In this document: positions 24,531 through 32,501 of the stretch, one piece after another
Numbering within the stretch: position 1 is the first letter of the stretch
How the letters are laid out: each line of letters begins with the position of its first letter
Source: Streptomyces rishiriensis
Lineage (GTDB): Bacteria > Actinomycetota > Actinomycetes > Streptomycetales > Streptomycetaceae
Direction of reading: 5' to 3'
NCBI RefSeq assembly: GCF_003112535.1
Contig: NZ_BEWA01000012.1
Coordinates: forward strand, 496,001-560,000
DNA: 64,000 bases
Made by a program: the position numbers and the translations under genes
The notes under the pieces: generated by a model
The model's input: only the letters and a program-made list of their open reading frames with translations
Told to the model about the DNA's origin: nothing
Database searches by the model: none

Positions 24531-25984
24531 TGCCCCCCACGCCCCCCGCCCCGCACCGCCCCACGACCCGCGCGACCGCCGGCGCCACCCAGATCTTCTG
24601 CGCCTCCACCCTCTACGGCGCCGCCACCCTCGCCGCCGCCCTCGACGCGGACGCCTTCGCCCCCGCGGACCGCCGGCTGCTGCTGGTGTGCAACAACGCG
24701 ACGACGCCCGAGACCTCCCCCGCCCTCGACGAGATGCCGGGCTTCGCCCCGCTGCGGGACCGCTTCGACGAGGTCCGCTCCTGGAACGAGGCCATCAGCC
24801 CCTTCCACCCGGGCGCCTGGTCGCCGCGCCCCGACGACGTGCCCCTCCTGGAGCGGTACCTGCGGCTGCTGTGGGGCCTGGGCGACGACCGGGTGACGAT
24901 CGTCCTGGAGTCCATCCAGGTCAACCCGGCCCAGGCCATCGCCCAGCTCTTCCCCGGCGCGCCCGTCGACGTCTACGCGGACGGCCTGATGAGCTACGGC
25001 CCCACCCGCGACAAGCTCGACCCGCTGCTCGGCACCCGGGTACGGCGGGTGCTCCACCTGGACCTGGTGCCGGGTCTGACGCCGCTGCTGCTCACCGAGT
25101 TCGGGGCGCCCGCGCAGACCGTGCCCGCCACCGCCTTCCTGAAGGTGCTGGGAGAGGTCGCCGACGCCGTGCCGGAGGTGCCGTCGCTGCCGCAGGACTG
25201 CGCGCTGCTGCTCGGCCAGTACCTCTCGGCGCTGGAGATCCTCACCCCGCAGCAGGAGGAGGAGCTGCATGTGCGCATGCTGCGCGGGGCGGTCGCGCGC
25301 GGTCACCGCACGGTCGTCTTCACCCCGCATCCGACGGCGCCGGCCCGGTACAGCCGCGCCCTGGAGGCCGAGGCCGAGCAGCTGGGCGTCACGCTGACGG
25401 TCCTCGGGACGCCGGTGCTCGCCGAGGTGCTGTTCGACAGGGCGCGGCCCGCGCTGGTCGTCGGCTGCTTCTCGACGGCCCTGTTCACCGCGTCCTCCTT
25501 CTACGGGCTGCCCGTGGCCCGCGTCGGCACCGAGTCGCTGCTGGAGCGGCTCGTCCCCTACCAGAACAGCAACCGGGTGCCCCTCGTGCTGGCCGACGCG
25601 CTGCTGCCGGACCTGGAGGACCTGGAGGGCCCGGAGAGCCCGGCGGGCCCCGAGAGCCCGGCGGACCCGAAGGTCCGGGAGAACCTCGGGGCCGGCGGGG
25701 GCGAACGGCCCGTCGGGGCGGGGGACGTGGCCGAACTGCTCGCGGCGGTGGGCTTCGTGATGCAGCCCCAGATCCACCCCGGGCTGCGGCCGGTCGCCGA
25801 GCGGTATCTGCGCACCCGTCTCGGTCCGCGCACCTGGCGGTACTTCAGACGCCGGCGGCTCACCGCGCTCGGACTGCCGGGCGGCATCCCGCAGCGGCTG
25901 GCCTTCCTTCCGCGCCATGCCGCCGCGCGTCGGGTGGTCCGGCGGGCGAGGGCGCTGCGCAGGGCCGTCCGCCGGCGGAAATGA
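24530..25984 (+). CDS. Polysialyltransferase-family (POLYST-like) protein
   Basis: A 484-residue protein. The N-terminal TQIFCASTLYGAATLAAAL resembles the start of bacterial polysialyltransferase-like proteins. VDVYADGLMSYGPTRDKL is the conserved D-G-x-x-x-Y block, VFTPHPTAPARYSRAL the His-Pro motif for CMP binding, and CFSTALFTASSFYGLP the Ser-Thr motif. It has a Pro/Glu-rich insertion (about residues 365-400) with a repeated E-S-P-A/G-P unit and a strongly basic C-terminus (RRVVRRARALRRAVRRRK). The likely job is elongation of a nonulosonate-containing polymer at the membrane. ATG 24530 overlaps the GT2 stop by 1 nt. Confidence 0.75.
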   Translation: MPPTPPAPHRPTTRATAGATQIFCASTLYGAATLAAALDADAFAPADRRLLLVCNNATTPETSPALDEMPGFAPLRDRFDEVRSWNEAISPFHPGAWSPRPDDVPLLERYLRLLWGLGDDRVTIVLESIQVNPAQAIAQLFPGAPVDVYADGLMSYGPTRDKLDPLLGTRVRRVLHLDLVPGLTPLLLTEFGAPAQTVPATAFLKVLGEVADAVPEVPSLPQDCALLLGQYLSALEILTPQQEEELHVRMLRGAVARGHRTVVFTPHPTAPARYSRALEAEAEQLGVTLTVLGTPVLAEVLFDRARPALVVGCFSTALFTASSFYGLPVARVGTESLLERLVPYQNSNRVPLVLADALLPDLEDLEGPESPAGPESPADPKVRENLGAGGGERPVGAGDVAELLAAVGFVMQPQIHPGLRPVAERYLRTRLGPRTWRYFRRRRLTALGLPGGIPQRLAFLPRHAAARRVVRRARALRRAVRRRK

Positions 25985-26115
25985 CATCGACGCGGGACGT
26001 TCACCGGGCGTTCCCTCCCGATTCCGCGCTCCGGGTGAACGGTCGTATCGAGCAACCGGGGCGTCGCGGACCGAGCACACGAGAGGCCCCCTGGGCCACT
26101 GCGAGGGGTACGAGC

Positions 26116-27279
26116 ATGACCGAGACGGTCGTGAGCAGCACGTCGAAGGCGCCGCCCATCGCGCCGGCGCCGGTCCACGAGCCGGACGGACCCGGCGGGC
26201 GGGGCGGACCGGCCGGCCCGGGCGGTCCCGAGGGCCGGCTGCGCGCCCTGGACGGGCTGCGGCTGATCGCCGCGCTGATGGTGGCGGTCTACCACTACGC
26301 GGGCCGCGACGGCGAGGTCTCGCGCGCGTGGGGGACCTCGCCGGGACTGCAGTTCCCCACGTTGCACGGATTCGCCGCCTACGGCTGCCTCGGCGTCCAG
26401 GTCTTCTTCGTGATCAGCGGGTTCGTGATCTGCATGAGCGGCTGGGGCCGGCCGCTCAGGTCGTTCGTGGCCTCCCGCGTGTCCCGGCTGATGCCCGCGT
26501 ACTGGGCGGCCGTCCTGCTGGTGACGGCGGTCTTCGCGCTGCCGCCGGTCGTCTTCGAGGCCGTCTCCCCGAGTGACGCGCTGGTCAATCTGACCCTGCT
26601 CCAGCAGCCGCTGGGCGTCGACCGGGTGCTCGGTGTCTGCTGGACGCTGTGGGCGGAGATCCGCTTCTACGCCCTGTTCGCGCTGTGCGTCGTCCTGCCG
26701 GGCGCGAACCGCCGCCGGGTCGTGGTGTTCTGCGCGGGCTGGACGATGGCCGCCGCGATCGCGCAGGCGGCGCACCAGCCGCTGCTCGACGTGGTCCTGA
26801 TGCCCGCGTACGCGCCGTTCTTCGTCGGCGGGGTCGGCCTCTACCTCGTCCACCGCGACCGACGCGACGCCTACGCCTGGGGGATCGTCGCGGCCGGCTT
26901 CCTGATCGGCCAGCACTACGCGGTGCGCCAGCTGTCGAACGCCTCGGACCCGCACGCCTTCGCCCACCGCACGAGCCTCGGCATCGTCTTGGTGGTCGCC
27001 TTCGGCTTCGTGGCGGTCGGGGCGATCGCACTGGGCCGCCTGAACCGGGTGAACTGGCGGTGGCTCACCGTCGCGGGCACGCTGACGTACCCGTTCTACC
27101 TGGTCCACGAGCATCTCGGCTGGGTGGCCATCCGCTTCCTGCACCGCGGTCTGCACGTGCCGTCCGCGGCGACCTTCGCCCTGACCCTCGTCTCGATGCT
27201 GCTGCTGGCCCTGCTGCTCGACCGCCTCGTGGAGAGGCCGCTGGCGCCCCGCCTGAAACGCGCGCTGTCGCGGGCCTGA
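26116..27279 (+). CDS. Acyltransferase family 3 (OafA-like) membrane protein
   Basis: A 387-residue integral membrane O-acyltransferase with ten hydrophobic segments. The family start LRALDGLRLIAALMVAVYHY (catalytic-site His in helix 1) is followed by GVQVFFVISGFVICMSGWG and the RVSRLMPAYW loop, and the C-terminal DRLVERPLAPRLKR matches the end of the fold. A 40-residue Gly/Pro-rich N-terminal tail precedes helix 1. ATG 26116 has GAGGGG 7 nt upstream. Its place at the end of the plus-strand operon suggests it acetylates the wall glycan. Confidence 0.88.
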   Translation: MTETVVSSTSKAPPIAPAPVHEPDGPGGRGGPAGPGGPEGRLRALDGLRLIAALMVAVYHYAGRDGEVSRAWGTSPGLQFPTLHGFAAYGCLGVQVFFVISGFVICMSGWGRPLRSFVASRVSRLMPAYWAAVLLVTAVFALPPVVFEAVSPSDALVNLTLLQQPLGVDRVLGVCWTLWAEIRFYALFALCVVLPGANRRRVVVFCAGWTMAAAIAQAAHQPLLDVVLMPAYAPFFVGGVGLYLVHRDRRDAYAWGIVAAGFLIGQHYAVRQLSNASDPHAFAHRTSLGIVLVVAFGFVAVGAIALGRLNRVNWRWLTVAGTLTYPFYLVHEHLGWVAIRFLHRGLHVPSAATFALTLVSMLLLALLLDRLVERPLAPRLKRALSRA

Positions 27280-27356
27280 CGATCGTGCCGCCCTTCGGGG
27301 AGGAGCGTCGTTTCCGGGGGAATCGTCCAGGTCGGTTTCCGGGGGAATCGACCGGG

Positions 27357-28937
27357 TCAGAACGTGTCCGACGGCACGTACGTCCCCCAGACGCCCCGGA
27401 GGGCGTTGCACACCTCGCCCACCGTCGCCCGGGCCCGCAGCGCGTCCTTCATCGGGTACAGGACGTTGTCCTCGCCCTCCGCCGCCTTCCTCAGGGCGTC
27501 CAGGGCCGCGTCCACCGCCCTCCGGTCGCGCTCGGCCCGCAGCCTTACGAGCCGTTGCGCCTGCCGGGCCTCGATGGCCGGGTCGACGCGGAGCGGCTCG
27601 TAGGGCTCCTCGGCGTCGAGCCGGAAGCGGTTGACGCCCACCACGACCCGCTCGCCGGAGTCGGTCTCCTGGGCGATGCGGTAGGCGTTGTGCTCGATCT
27701 CGCTCTTCTGGAAGCCGTGCTCGATGGCCGCCACCGCGCCGCCCAGGTCCTCGACCCTCCGCATGAGGCCCACGGCCGCCGCCTCGACGTCGTCCGTCAT
27801 CCTCTCGACGGCATAGGAGCCCGCGAAGGGGTCGACGGTCGCCGTCACGTCCGTCTCGTGGGCCAGCACCTGCTGGGTGCGCAGGGCGAGGCGCGCGCTC
27901 TTGTCCGTGGGCAGCGCGATCGCCTCGTCGAAGGAGTTGGTGTGCAGCGACTGCGTGCCGCCCAGGACCGCGGCCAGCCCCTGGACGGCGACCCGCACCA
28001 GGTTCACCTCGGGCTGCTGGGCGGTGAGCTGGACGCCGGCCGTCTGCGTGTGGAAGCGCAGCATCAGCGACTTGGGGTTCCGCGCGCCGAACTCCTCCTT
28101 CATCACCCGGGCCCAGATCCGGCGCGCGGCGCGGAACTTCGCGACCTCTTCGAGGATCGTCGTGCGGGCCACGAAGAAGAAGGAGAGGCGGGGCGCGAAG
28201 TCGTCCACGTCCATCCCCGCCGACACCGCCGTACGCACGTACTCGATGCCGTCGGCGAGGGTGAAGGCGATCTCCTGCGCGGGCGAGGCGCCCGCCTCCG
28301 CCATGTGGTAGCCGGAGATCGAGATGGTGTTCCACTTCGGGATCTCGGCCCTGCAGTACCTGAAGACGTCGGCGATCAGCCGCAGCGAGGGCTTCGGCGG
28401 GAAGATGTACGTGCCGCGCGCGATGTACTCCTTCAGCACGTCGTTCTGGATCGTGCCCGTGAGCCGCGCCGCCGGCACGCCCTGTTCCTCGCCGACCAGC
28501 TGGTACATCAACAGGAGCAGCGCCGCGGGCGCGTTGATCGTCATCGACGTCGAGACCTTGTCCAGCGGGATCCCGCCGAACAGCACCCGCATGTCGTCGA
28601 CCGAGTCGACCGCCACGCCGACCTTGCCGACCTCGCCGTGCGCGATCGGGGCGTCGGAGTCGTGGCCCATCTGGGTGGGCAGGTCGAAGGCCACGGACAG
28701 GCCCGTGGTGCCGTGGGCGATCAGCTGCCGGTAGCGGGCGTTGGACTCCACCGCGGTGCCGAAGCCCGCGTACTGGCGCATCGTCCAGGGACGGCCGGTG
28801 TACATCGACGGGTACACGCCCCGGGTGAAGGGGTAACCGCCCGGCTCGCCCAGTTTCCCGGCGGGATCCCAGCCGGCCAGGTCCTGCGGCCCGTAGACCG
28901 GCTCGATGGGCAGTCCGGACTCCGACTCACGCGCCAT
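27357..28937 (-). CDS. Methylmalonyl-CoA mutase family protein, large (substrate-binding) subunit
   Basis: A 526-residue TIM-barrel half of a B12-dependent acyl-CoA mutase. Family blocks are RPWTMRQYAGFGTAVESNAR, GLSVAFDLPTQMGHDSD, GTIQNDVLKEYIARGTYIFPP, SISGYHMAEAGASPAQE, RFHTQTAGVQLTAQQP and LGGTQSLHTNSFDEA. The C-terminal cobalamin domain is absent, so a separate small subunit (not in the window) is required. The Tyr of RQYAGF and the Arg of ARGTYI correspond to residues that in methylmalonyl-CoA mutase contact the substrate carboxylate (Phe and Gln in isobutyryl-CoA mutase), which favours a carboxylated acyl-CoA. ATG 28937 has GGGAGG 9 nt upstream. Monocistronic. Confidence 0.9.
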   Translation of the reverse strand: MARESESGLPIEPVYGPQDLAGWDPAGKLGEPGGYPFTRGVYPSMYTGRPWTMRQYAGFGTAVESNARYRQLIAHGTTGLSVAFDLPTQMGHDSDAPIAHGEVGKVGVAVDSVDDMRVLFGGIPLDKVSTSMTINAPAALLLLMYQLVGEEQGVPAARLTGTIQNDVLKEYIARGTYIFPPKPSLRLIADVFRYCRAEIPKWNTISISGYHMAEAGASPAQEIAFTLADGIEYVRTAVSAGMDVDDFAPRLSFFFVARTTILEEVAKFRAARRIWARVMKEEFGARNPKSLMLRFHTQTAGVQLTAQQPEVNLVRVAVQGLAAVLGGTQSLHTNSFDEAIALPTDKSARLALRTQQVLAHETDVTATVDPFAGSYAVERMTDDVEAAAVGLMRRVEDLGGAVAAIEHGFQKSEIEHNAYRIAQETDSGERVVVGVNRFRLDAEEPYEPLRVDPAIEARQAQRLVRLRAERDRRAVDAALDALRKAAEGEDNVLYPMKDALRARATVGEVCNALRGVWGTYVPSDTF

Positions 28938-29233
28938 GGCTGCGATGCCTCCCCGCTGGTCCGTCCGCTCCGGGCCCTTCCTCTCAGGATGGCCGCAGGC
29001 GCCGGTCGTCACAACGCCGGGAGGGCGCGGGGTGGGTCCGGGGGATGTCAGGGGCGCGGGCGGGACCGGGGGAACGTGTCCCGCCCGCGCCAGGCGCACG
29101 AGCCGAAGGTACGGGGGGAACCCCGGCTCAGTGCAAGGGCCGATGACCAGTCGGCTCACTTGTTACTGCGTTCCACACGCTGAAAACGTCACACCCTTCG
29201 TCGAAAAATTTCGAAGAGTGGCAGAACCGCAGG

Positions 29234-30427
29234 TCAGTGGCCGTGGTGACGGCGGCCGTCATGGTGGCCGCGGCCACCCCGGCCTCCGCCGTCGGCGCTG
29301 TCACCACCGTTTCCGCCGCTTCCGCCGTTCCCGCCGTTCCCGCCGTGGGAGGCGCCCTGATGTCCGTGGCCGCCGTTGCCGCCGTGGCCGCCGTTGCCGC
29401 CGTGGCGGTCGTCGCCGTCGTGCCGGTCGTCGTCGCCGTCGTCGCCTCGGCCGGGCTTGCCCTCCGAGCCGCCGTGGCCGCTCGCCCCGCCCTGGCTTCC
29501 GCCGTTGCCCCGGCCCTTTCCGGCGTCCCGGCCGGAGGCGTCCTTCCCCGTGCCGCGGGCGTCGCCGCGGGAGTTCGCGCCGACGCCGTCGAGCACGCCC
29601 GCGCAGTACGACGGCACCCGCTTCGGGCCGCCCGCCCGGTGCTCCAGGGCGCGTCGGTGCTTGGCGTCCGGGCTCCTGCCGGCGCTCAGCTCACGGCAGG
29701 ACGCGATCACGCCGGGCGGCCATGCGCCGCGGGAACCCGGGGACGCCGAGGCGCCGTCGTCCTTCGTGCCGCCCCCGGCGCCCTTGCCGTCGCCCTCCGG
29801 CGTCGCCGGGGCCGTCCCGCCGCCGAGCGCACCCGAGGCGTCCGGGGACGGCGGGACGAGCGCCGGGCCGGGGGACGCCGGGGCGGAGACGGAGGCCGCG
29901 GGGCGGCCCGGTTCCGTACGGCCGAACGGGGTCGGCAGGAGGCCCGCCCCGCTCGCGACCGCGACCCCGCCGGCCATTCCGACGGCCAGCGCCGCCGCCA
30001 GTCCCAGACGCGCGGAGCGGCTCCAGCGGGAGGGCCGGCCGGCCTCCGGCGCCCGAGCGCCGATGCGCACCAGCCCGGCGTCGACGGCGAACACCTCGGC
30101 GCGCGGGGGCTGCCCGGTGCGGCCGGCGTGAGCGTCCCGGGCCGCCGCGGCGGTGCGAGCGGCGCGGAACGCGGGATCGGTGCGGTCCGCGTGCGCCTTG
30201 CGGAAGGCGGCCAGGGCCGCGGCCTCGCCGGGGAGCTCCTCGTCGTCGCGCAGGGGCTCGGCGGCCTGCGCCGACAACGCGGACAACGCGGACAACGCAT
30301 CCAGGGTCCGGACGAGCCGTTCGGCCTCTTCGCGGGCCGGGCCGTCGACAGCGTTGTCGGGTGACTCACCGCGCAGCAGACGCTCCGCCGTTTCTCGGTC
30401 GAGCCACCTGTCCTGCTTGTCGGCCAT
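29234..30427 (-). CDS. Single-pass membrane protein partnered with an ECF sigma factor (putative anti-sigma), Gly/His-rich tail
   Basis: A 397-residue protein: a cytoplasmic region (about 1-150) with a helical start (WLDRETAERLLRGES), one membrane segment (LGLAAALAVGMAGGVAVASG), and a long outside part. Outside there is a Pro/Ser linker, a small segment with two cysteines (ASCRELSAG ... GGPKRVPSYC), then about 110 residues of Gly/Asn/His/Asp repeat (units of HGGNGG) ending RRHHGH. No zinc anti-sigma HxxxCxxC motif is seen. ATG 30427 overlaps the sigma factor stop by 1 nt (TGATG), so the two are coupled. Its paralogue is at 31380-32378. Confidence 0.7.
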   Translation of the reverse strand: MADKQDRWLDRETAERLLRGESPDNAVDGPAREEAERLVRTLDALSALSALSAQAAEPLRDDEELPGEAAALAAFRKAHADRTDPAFRAARTAAAARDAHAGRTGQPPRAEVFAVDAGLVRIGARAPEAGRPSRWSRSARLGLAAALAVGMAGGVAVASGAGLLPTPFGRTEPGRPAASVSAPASPGPALVPPSPDASGALGGGTAPATPEGDGKGAGGGTKDDGASASPGSRGAWPPGVIASCRELSAGRSPDAKHRRALEHRAGGPKRVPSYCAGVLDGVGANSRGDARGTGKDASGRDAGKGRGNGGSQGGASGHGGSEGKPGRGDDGDDDRHDGDDRHGGNGGHGGNGGHGHQGASHGGNGGNGGSGGNGGDSADGGGRGGRGHHDGRRHHGH

Positions 30428-31086
30428 CACATGTCCTTCTGCGTCCGCGTGCGCACATGCGTCACACCCGCGGGCGTCACCGCCCGTGCGCGGGGCCCCC
30501 GTTGAGGCGGCAGCGCGTCGAGCGCCCCGGTCGACTCCGGATCCTGGCGGAGCAGTTCGGCGAGCTTCTTCAGGCCGCGGTGCGCGGCCGTACGGACCGC
30601 GCCGGGTCGTTTGCCGAGCGTCTCGGCGGCCGTCTTGGCGTCCAGGCCCATCACCACGCGCAGTACGACGGCCTCGGCCTGGTCCTGCGGCAGCCGGGCG
30701 ATGAGGCCGAGGGTGCGGCCGGTGGCCAGGGCCTCCATGGCCTCGCCCGCGGTGTCGGACGCGGCGGCCCGGCCGGTCAGCTCGGTGTCGTCGGCGACCG
30801 TCGCCGGGCGTCTGCCGCGCATGCGTACGTGGTCCAGCGCGCGGTTGCGGGCGATCCGGGCGGCCCAGCCGCGGAAGCGGTCCGCGTCCCCGGTGAACCG
30901 CTCCAGGTCCCGGGCGACCTGCAGCCAGGCCTCGGAGGTCACGTCCTCGGCGTCGAGATCGCCGACCAGCGTGCGCACGTACCCGAGCAGCCGCGGGTGC
31001 ACCGCGCGGTACACAGTCCGGAACGCGCTCTCGTCCCCGTTCTGTGCCGCGAGCACCGCGGCTGTCAGCTCCGCGTCGTCCCCCAC
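30427..31086 (-). CDS. ECF RNA polymerase sigma factor (pair 1)
   Basis: A 219-residue ECF sigma: sigma-2 at about residues 20-85 (YRAVHPRLLGYVRTLVGDLD, AEDVTSEAWLQVARDL, FRGWAARIARNRALDHVR) and sigma-4 at about 120-175 (RLPQDQAEAVVLRVVMGLDA then the HTH TLGKRPGAVRTAAHRGLKKL), with a 40-residue basic tail. GTG 31086 has GAGGAA 8 nt upstream. It is translationally coupled to the membrane protein that follows. It is about 60 percent identical by eye, over the core, to the sigma factor at 32502-33191, so the two pairs arose by tandem duplication. Confidence 0.9.
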   Translation of the reverse strand: MGDDAELTAAVLAAQNGDESAFRTVYRAVHPRLLGYVRTLVGDLDAEDVTSEAWLQVARDLERFTGDADRFRGWAARIARNRALDHVRMRGRRPATVADDTELTGRAAASDTAGEAMEALATGRTLGLIARLPQDQAEAVVLRVVMGLDAKTAAETLGKRPGAVRTAAHRGLKKLAELLRQDPESTGALDALPPQRGPRARAVTPAGVTHVRTRTQKDM

Positions 31087-31290
31087 GTCGTGGTTCCTCG
31101 GTCGATGGTGCGCGGTTTCTGAGGACCGCAGGTCGTGTGCGGTGGTCTGCCGCTTGGCCGTCCGGCGCGAAAGGCACGTTACGACCTGAAACAGCCGCGC
31201 GTCCATGTCCGTAGAACATGCAACTAACTCGTGACGCGGTGGACGTGCTCGGGGTGTGACACAAAACGCACTCACGGCGCTGTAGGGAGT

Positions 31291-31311
31291 ACGGGCCGCC
31301 GCGCGGCCCGT
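31291..31311 (-). terminator. Terminator after membrane protein of sigma pair 2
   Basis: Perfect 9-bp stem, ACGGGCCGC with its complement around a CGC loop, about 70 nt after the stop at 31380 on the minus strand. The remaining 200 nt up to the start of sigma factor 1 should hold that gene's promoter; a GTGTGACACA palindrome lies at 31253-31262. Confidence 0.55.
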
Positions 31312-31379
31312 GCCGCGCGACGGCCGGGGCCTCTCCTGTGGGGGGTGGCGGCCTCGGCCGTTGCCTTGGCTGCCACGGC

Positions 31380-32378
31380 TCACCCGCCGTTTCCGCCCCC
31401 CGCGTCCTGCCGTTGCGCCTTCGTCTTCGTCTTCGTCTTCGCCGACGGATTCCCGGGCTCCGCGGACTCGCCGGGCCCCGCGGACCCACCGGACCGGACG
31501 GCCCCGCCGCCCTCGGCCGCCCCACTGCCCTCGGCCGTCTCACTGCCCTCGGCCGTCCCGCCGGACTCGCCGTCCTTGCCGTCCTTGCCGTCCTTGCCGT
31601 CCTTGCCGTCCTTGTTGTCCTTGTTGCCCTTGCCGTCCTTGTCGTCCTTGTCGGCGTGGCCCGTCGCGCCGGCCTTGGGGGAGCCGCCGTCCTTGCCGGT
31701 CTCGTCGCCCCCGGCGGTGGTCGTCCGCAGTCCGGACGCCGCGCAGTACGCCTCGACGTTGCTCTCGCCGCCCGCCGCCGTCACGAGCCGCTGCCAGGCC
31801 GTGGAGCCCAGGTCGTCGCCGCGCCCCCGGGCCTTCTCGTAGGCGCGGCAGCGGGCCGCGGCGTCCTCGGCGCTTCCGGCCTTCGCGGGACGGTCCCGGT
31901 CGGCGTCGCCCGTGACGGACGGGACGGCGGAGAGCGTCCCGGACGGACCCGTGGTCGTCCCGGCCGACTGCCGAGGACGCCCCACGCCGCCGTCGCCCAC
32001 GCCGATGCCGTCGCCGCCGCCCGTGCCGGAGCCGATCGCGGCGAACGCGGCCCCGCCGAGCGCCAGTCCGGCGATCAGCGCGCAGAGCGTGACCCGCAGC
32101 GAGCGGGCGGTGTGCCGCCGGGCCAGGGGCCGCCAGTCGTCACGACGCCGGGTACGGACGCGGCGCGCCCTCGCGCCCCCCGCATCCCGGGCGGCCCGGA
32201 ATGCGGCGACGGCCCGCTGCTCGCCCTCACTGCCCTCACTGCCTTCCTGCGGACGGTCGCTGGGTGCGCGCAGGGCACGGGCGAGCAGCGCCTCGAGCCC
32301 CGAGGGGTCGGCGACGGCGTCGTCAGGGCGCGCGCGCCGACGGCCCTGGCCCGCGCCGTCGTTCAGCCGTTCACCCAT
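31380..32378 (-). CDS. Single-pass membrane protein partnered with an ECF sigma factor (putative anti-sigma), Lys-Asp-Gly repeat tail
   Basis: A 332-residue paralogue of the protein at 29234-30427: a cytoplasmic part of about 95 residues, one membrane helix (VTLCALIAGLALGGAAFAAIG), a Ser/Thr/Pro linker, and an outside two-cysteine segment (ARCRAYEKARG ... AAGGESNVEAYC). A charged tail follows with tandem K-D-G units from a 9-bp DNA repeat, then Glu/Gly/Ser. The C-R-x-n-G-G-x4-V-x2-Y-C pattern is shared with the paralogue while the tails differ completely. ATG 32378 leaves 123 nt to the upstream sigma stop; GTG 32459 would extend it by 27 residues. Confidence 0.65.
   Translation of the reverse strand: MGERLNDGAGQGRRRARPDDAVADPSGLEALLARALRAPSDRPQEGSEGSEGEQRAVAAFRAARDAGGARARRVRTRRRDDWRPLARRHTARSLRVTLCALIAGLALGGAAFAAIGSGTGGGDGIGVGDGGVGRPRQSAGTTTGPSGTLSAVPSVTGDADRDRPAKAGSAEDAAARCRAYEKARGRGDDLGSTAWQRLVTAAGGESNVEAYCAASGLRTTTAGGDETGKDGGSPKAGATGHADKDDKDGKGNKDNKDGKDGKDGKDGKDGESGGTAEGSETAEGSGAAEGGGAVRSGGSAGPGESAEPGNPSAKTKTKTKAQRQDAGGGNGG
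31570..31650. repeat. 9-bp tandem repeat (CCGTCCTTG), nine units
   Basis: Five perfect consecutive copies (31570-31614) followed by four diverged ones. Read on the minus strand they encode K-D-G/N-type triplets in the tail of the membrane protein, a likely site of replication-slippage length variation. Confidence 0.85.
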
Positions 32379-32501
32379 GTCCGTTTCCGCCTCTGTCCCG
32401 AACGTCCGTTCCGACCGCTCGTCCGGCCGCCGACCCCACCACGCCTCCACCGCTCGCACGCCGGTCCCTCAGTGATCGATACGGCCCGTGGGCGTCACCG
32501 T

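Noticed and set aside
31570..31650. Short direct repeats considered as a CRISPR-like array
   Set aside because: The units are contiguous 9-mers without spacers and lie inside a coding frame.
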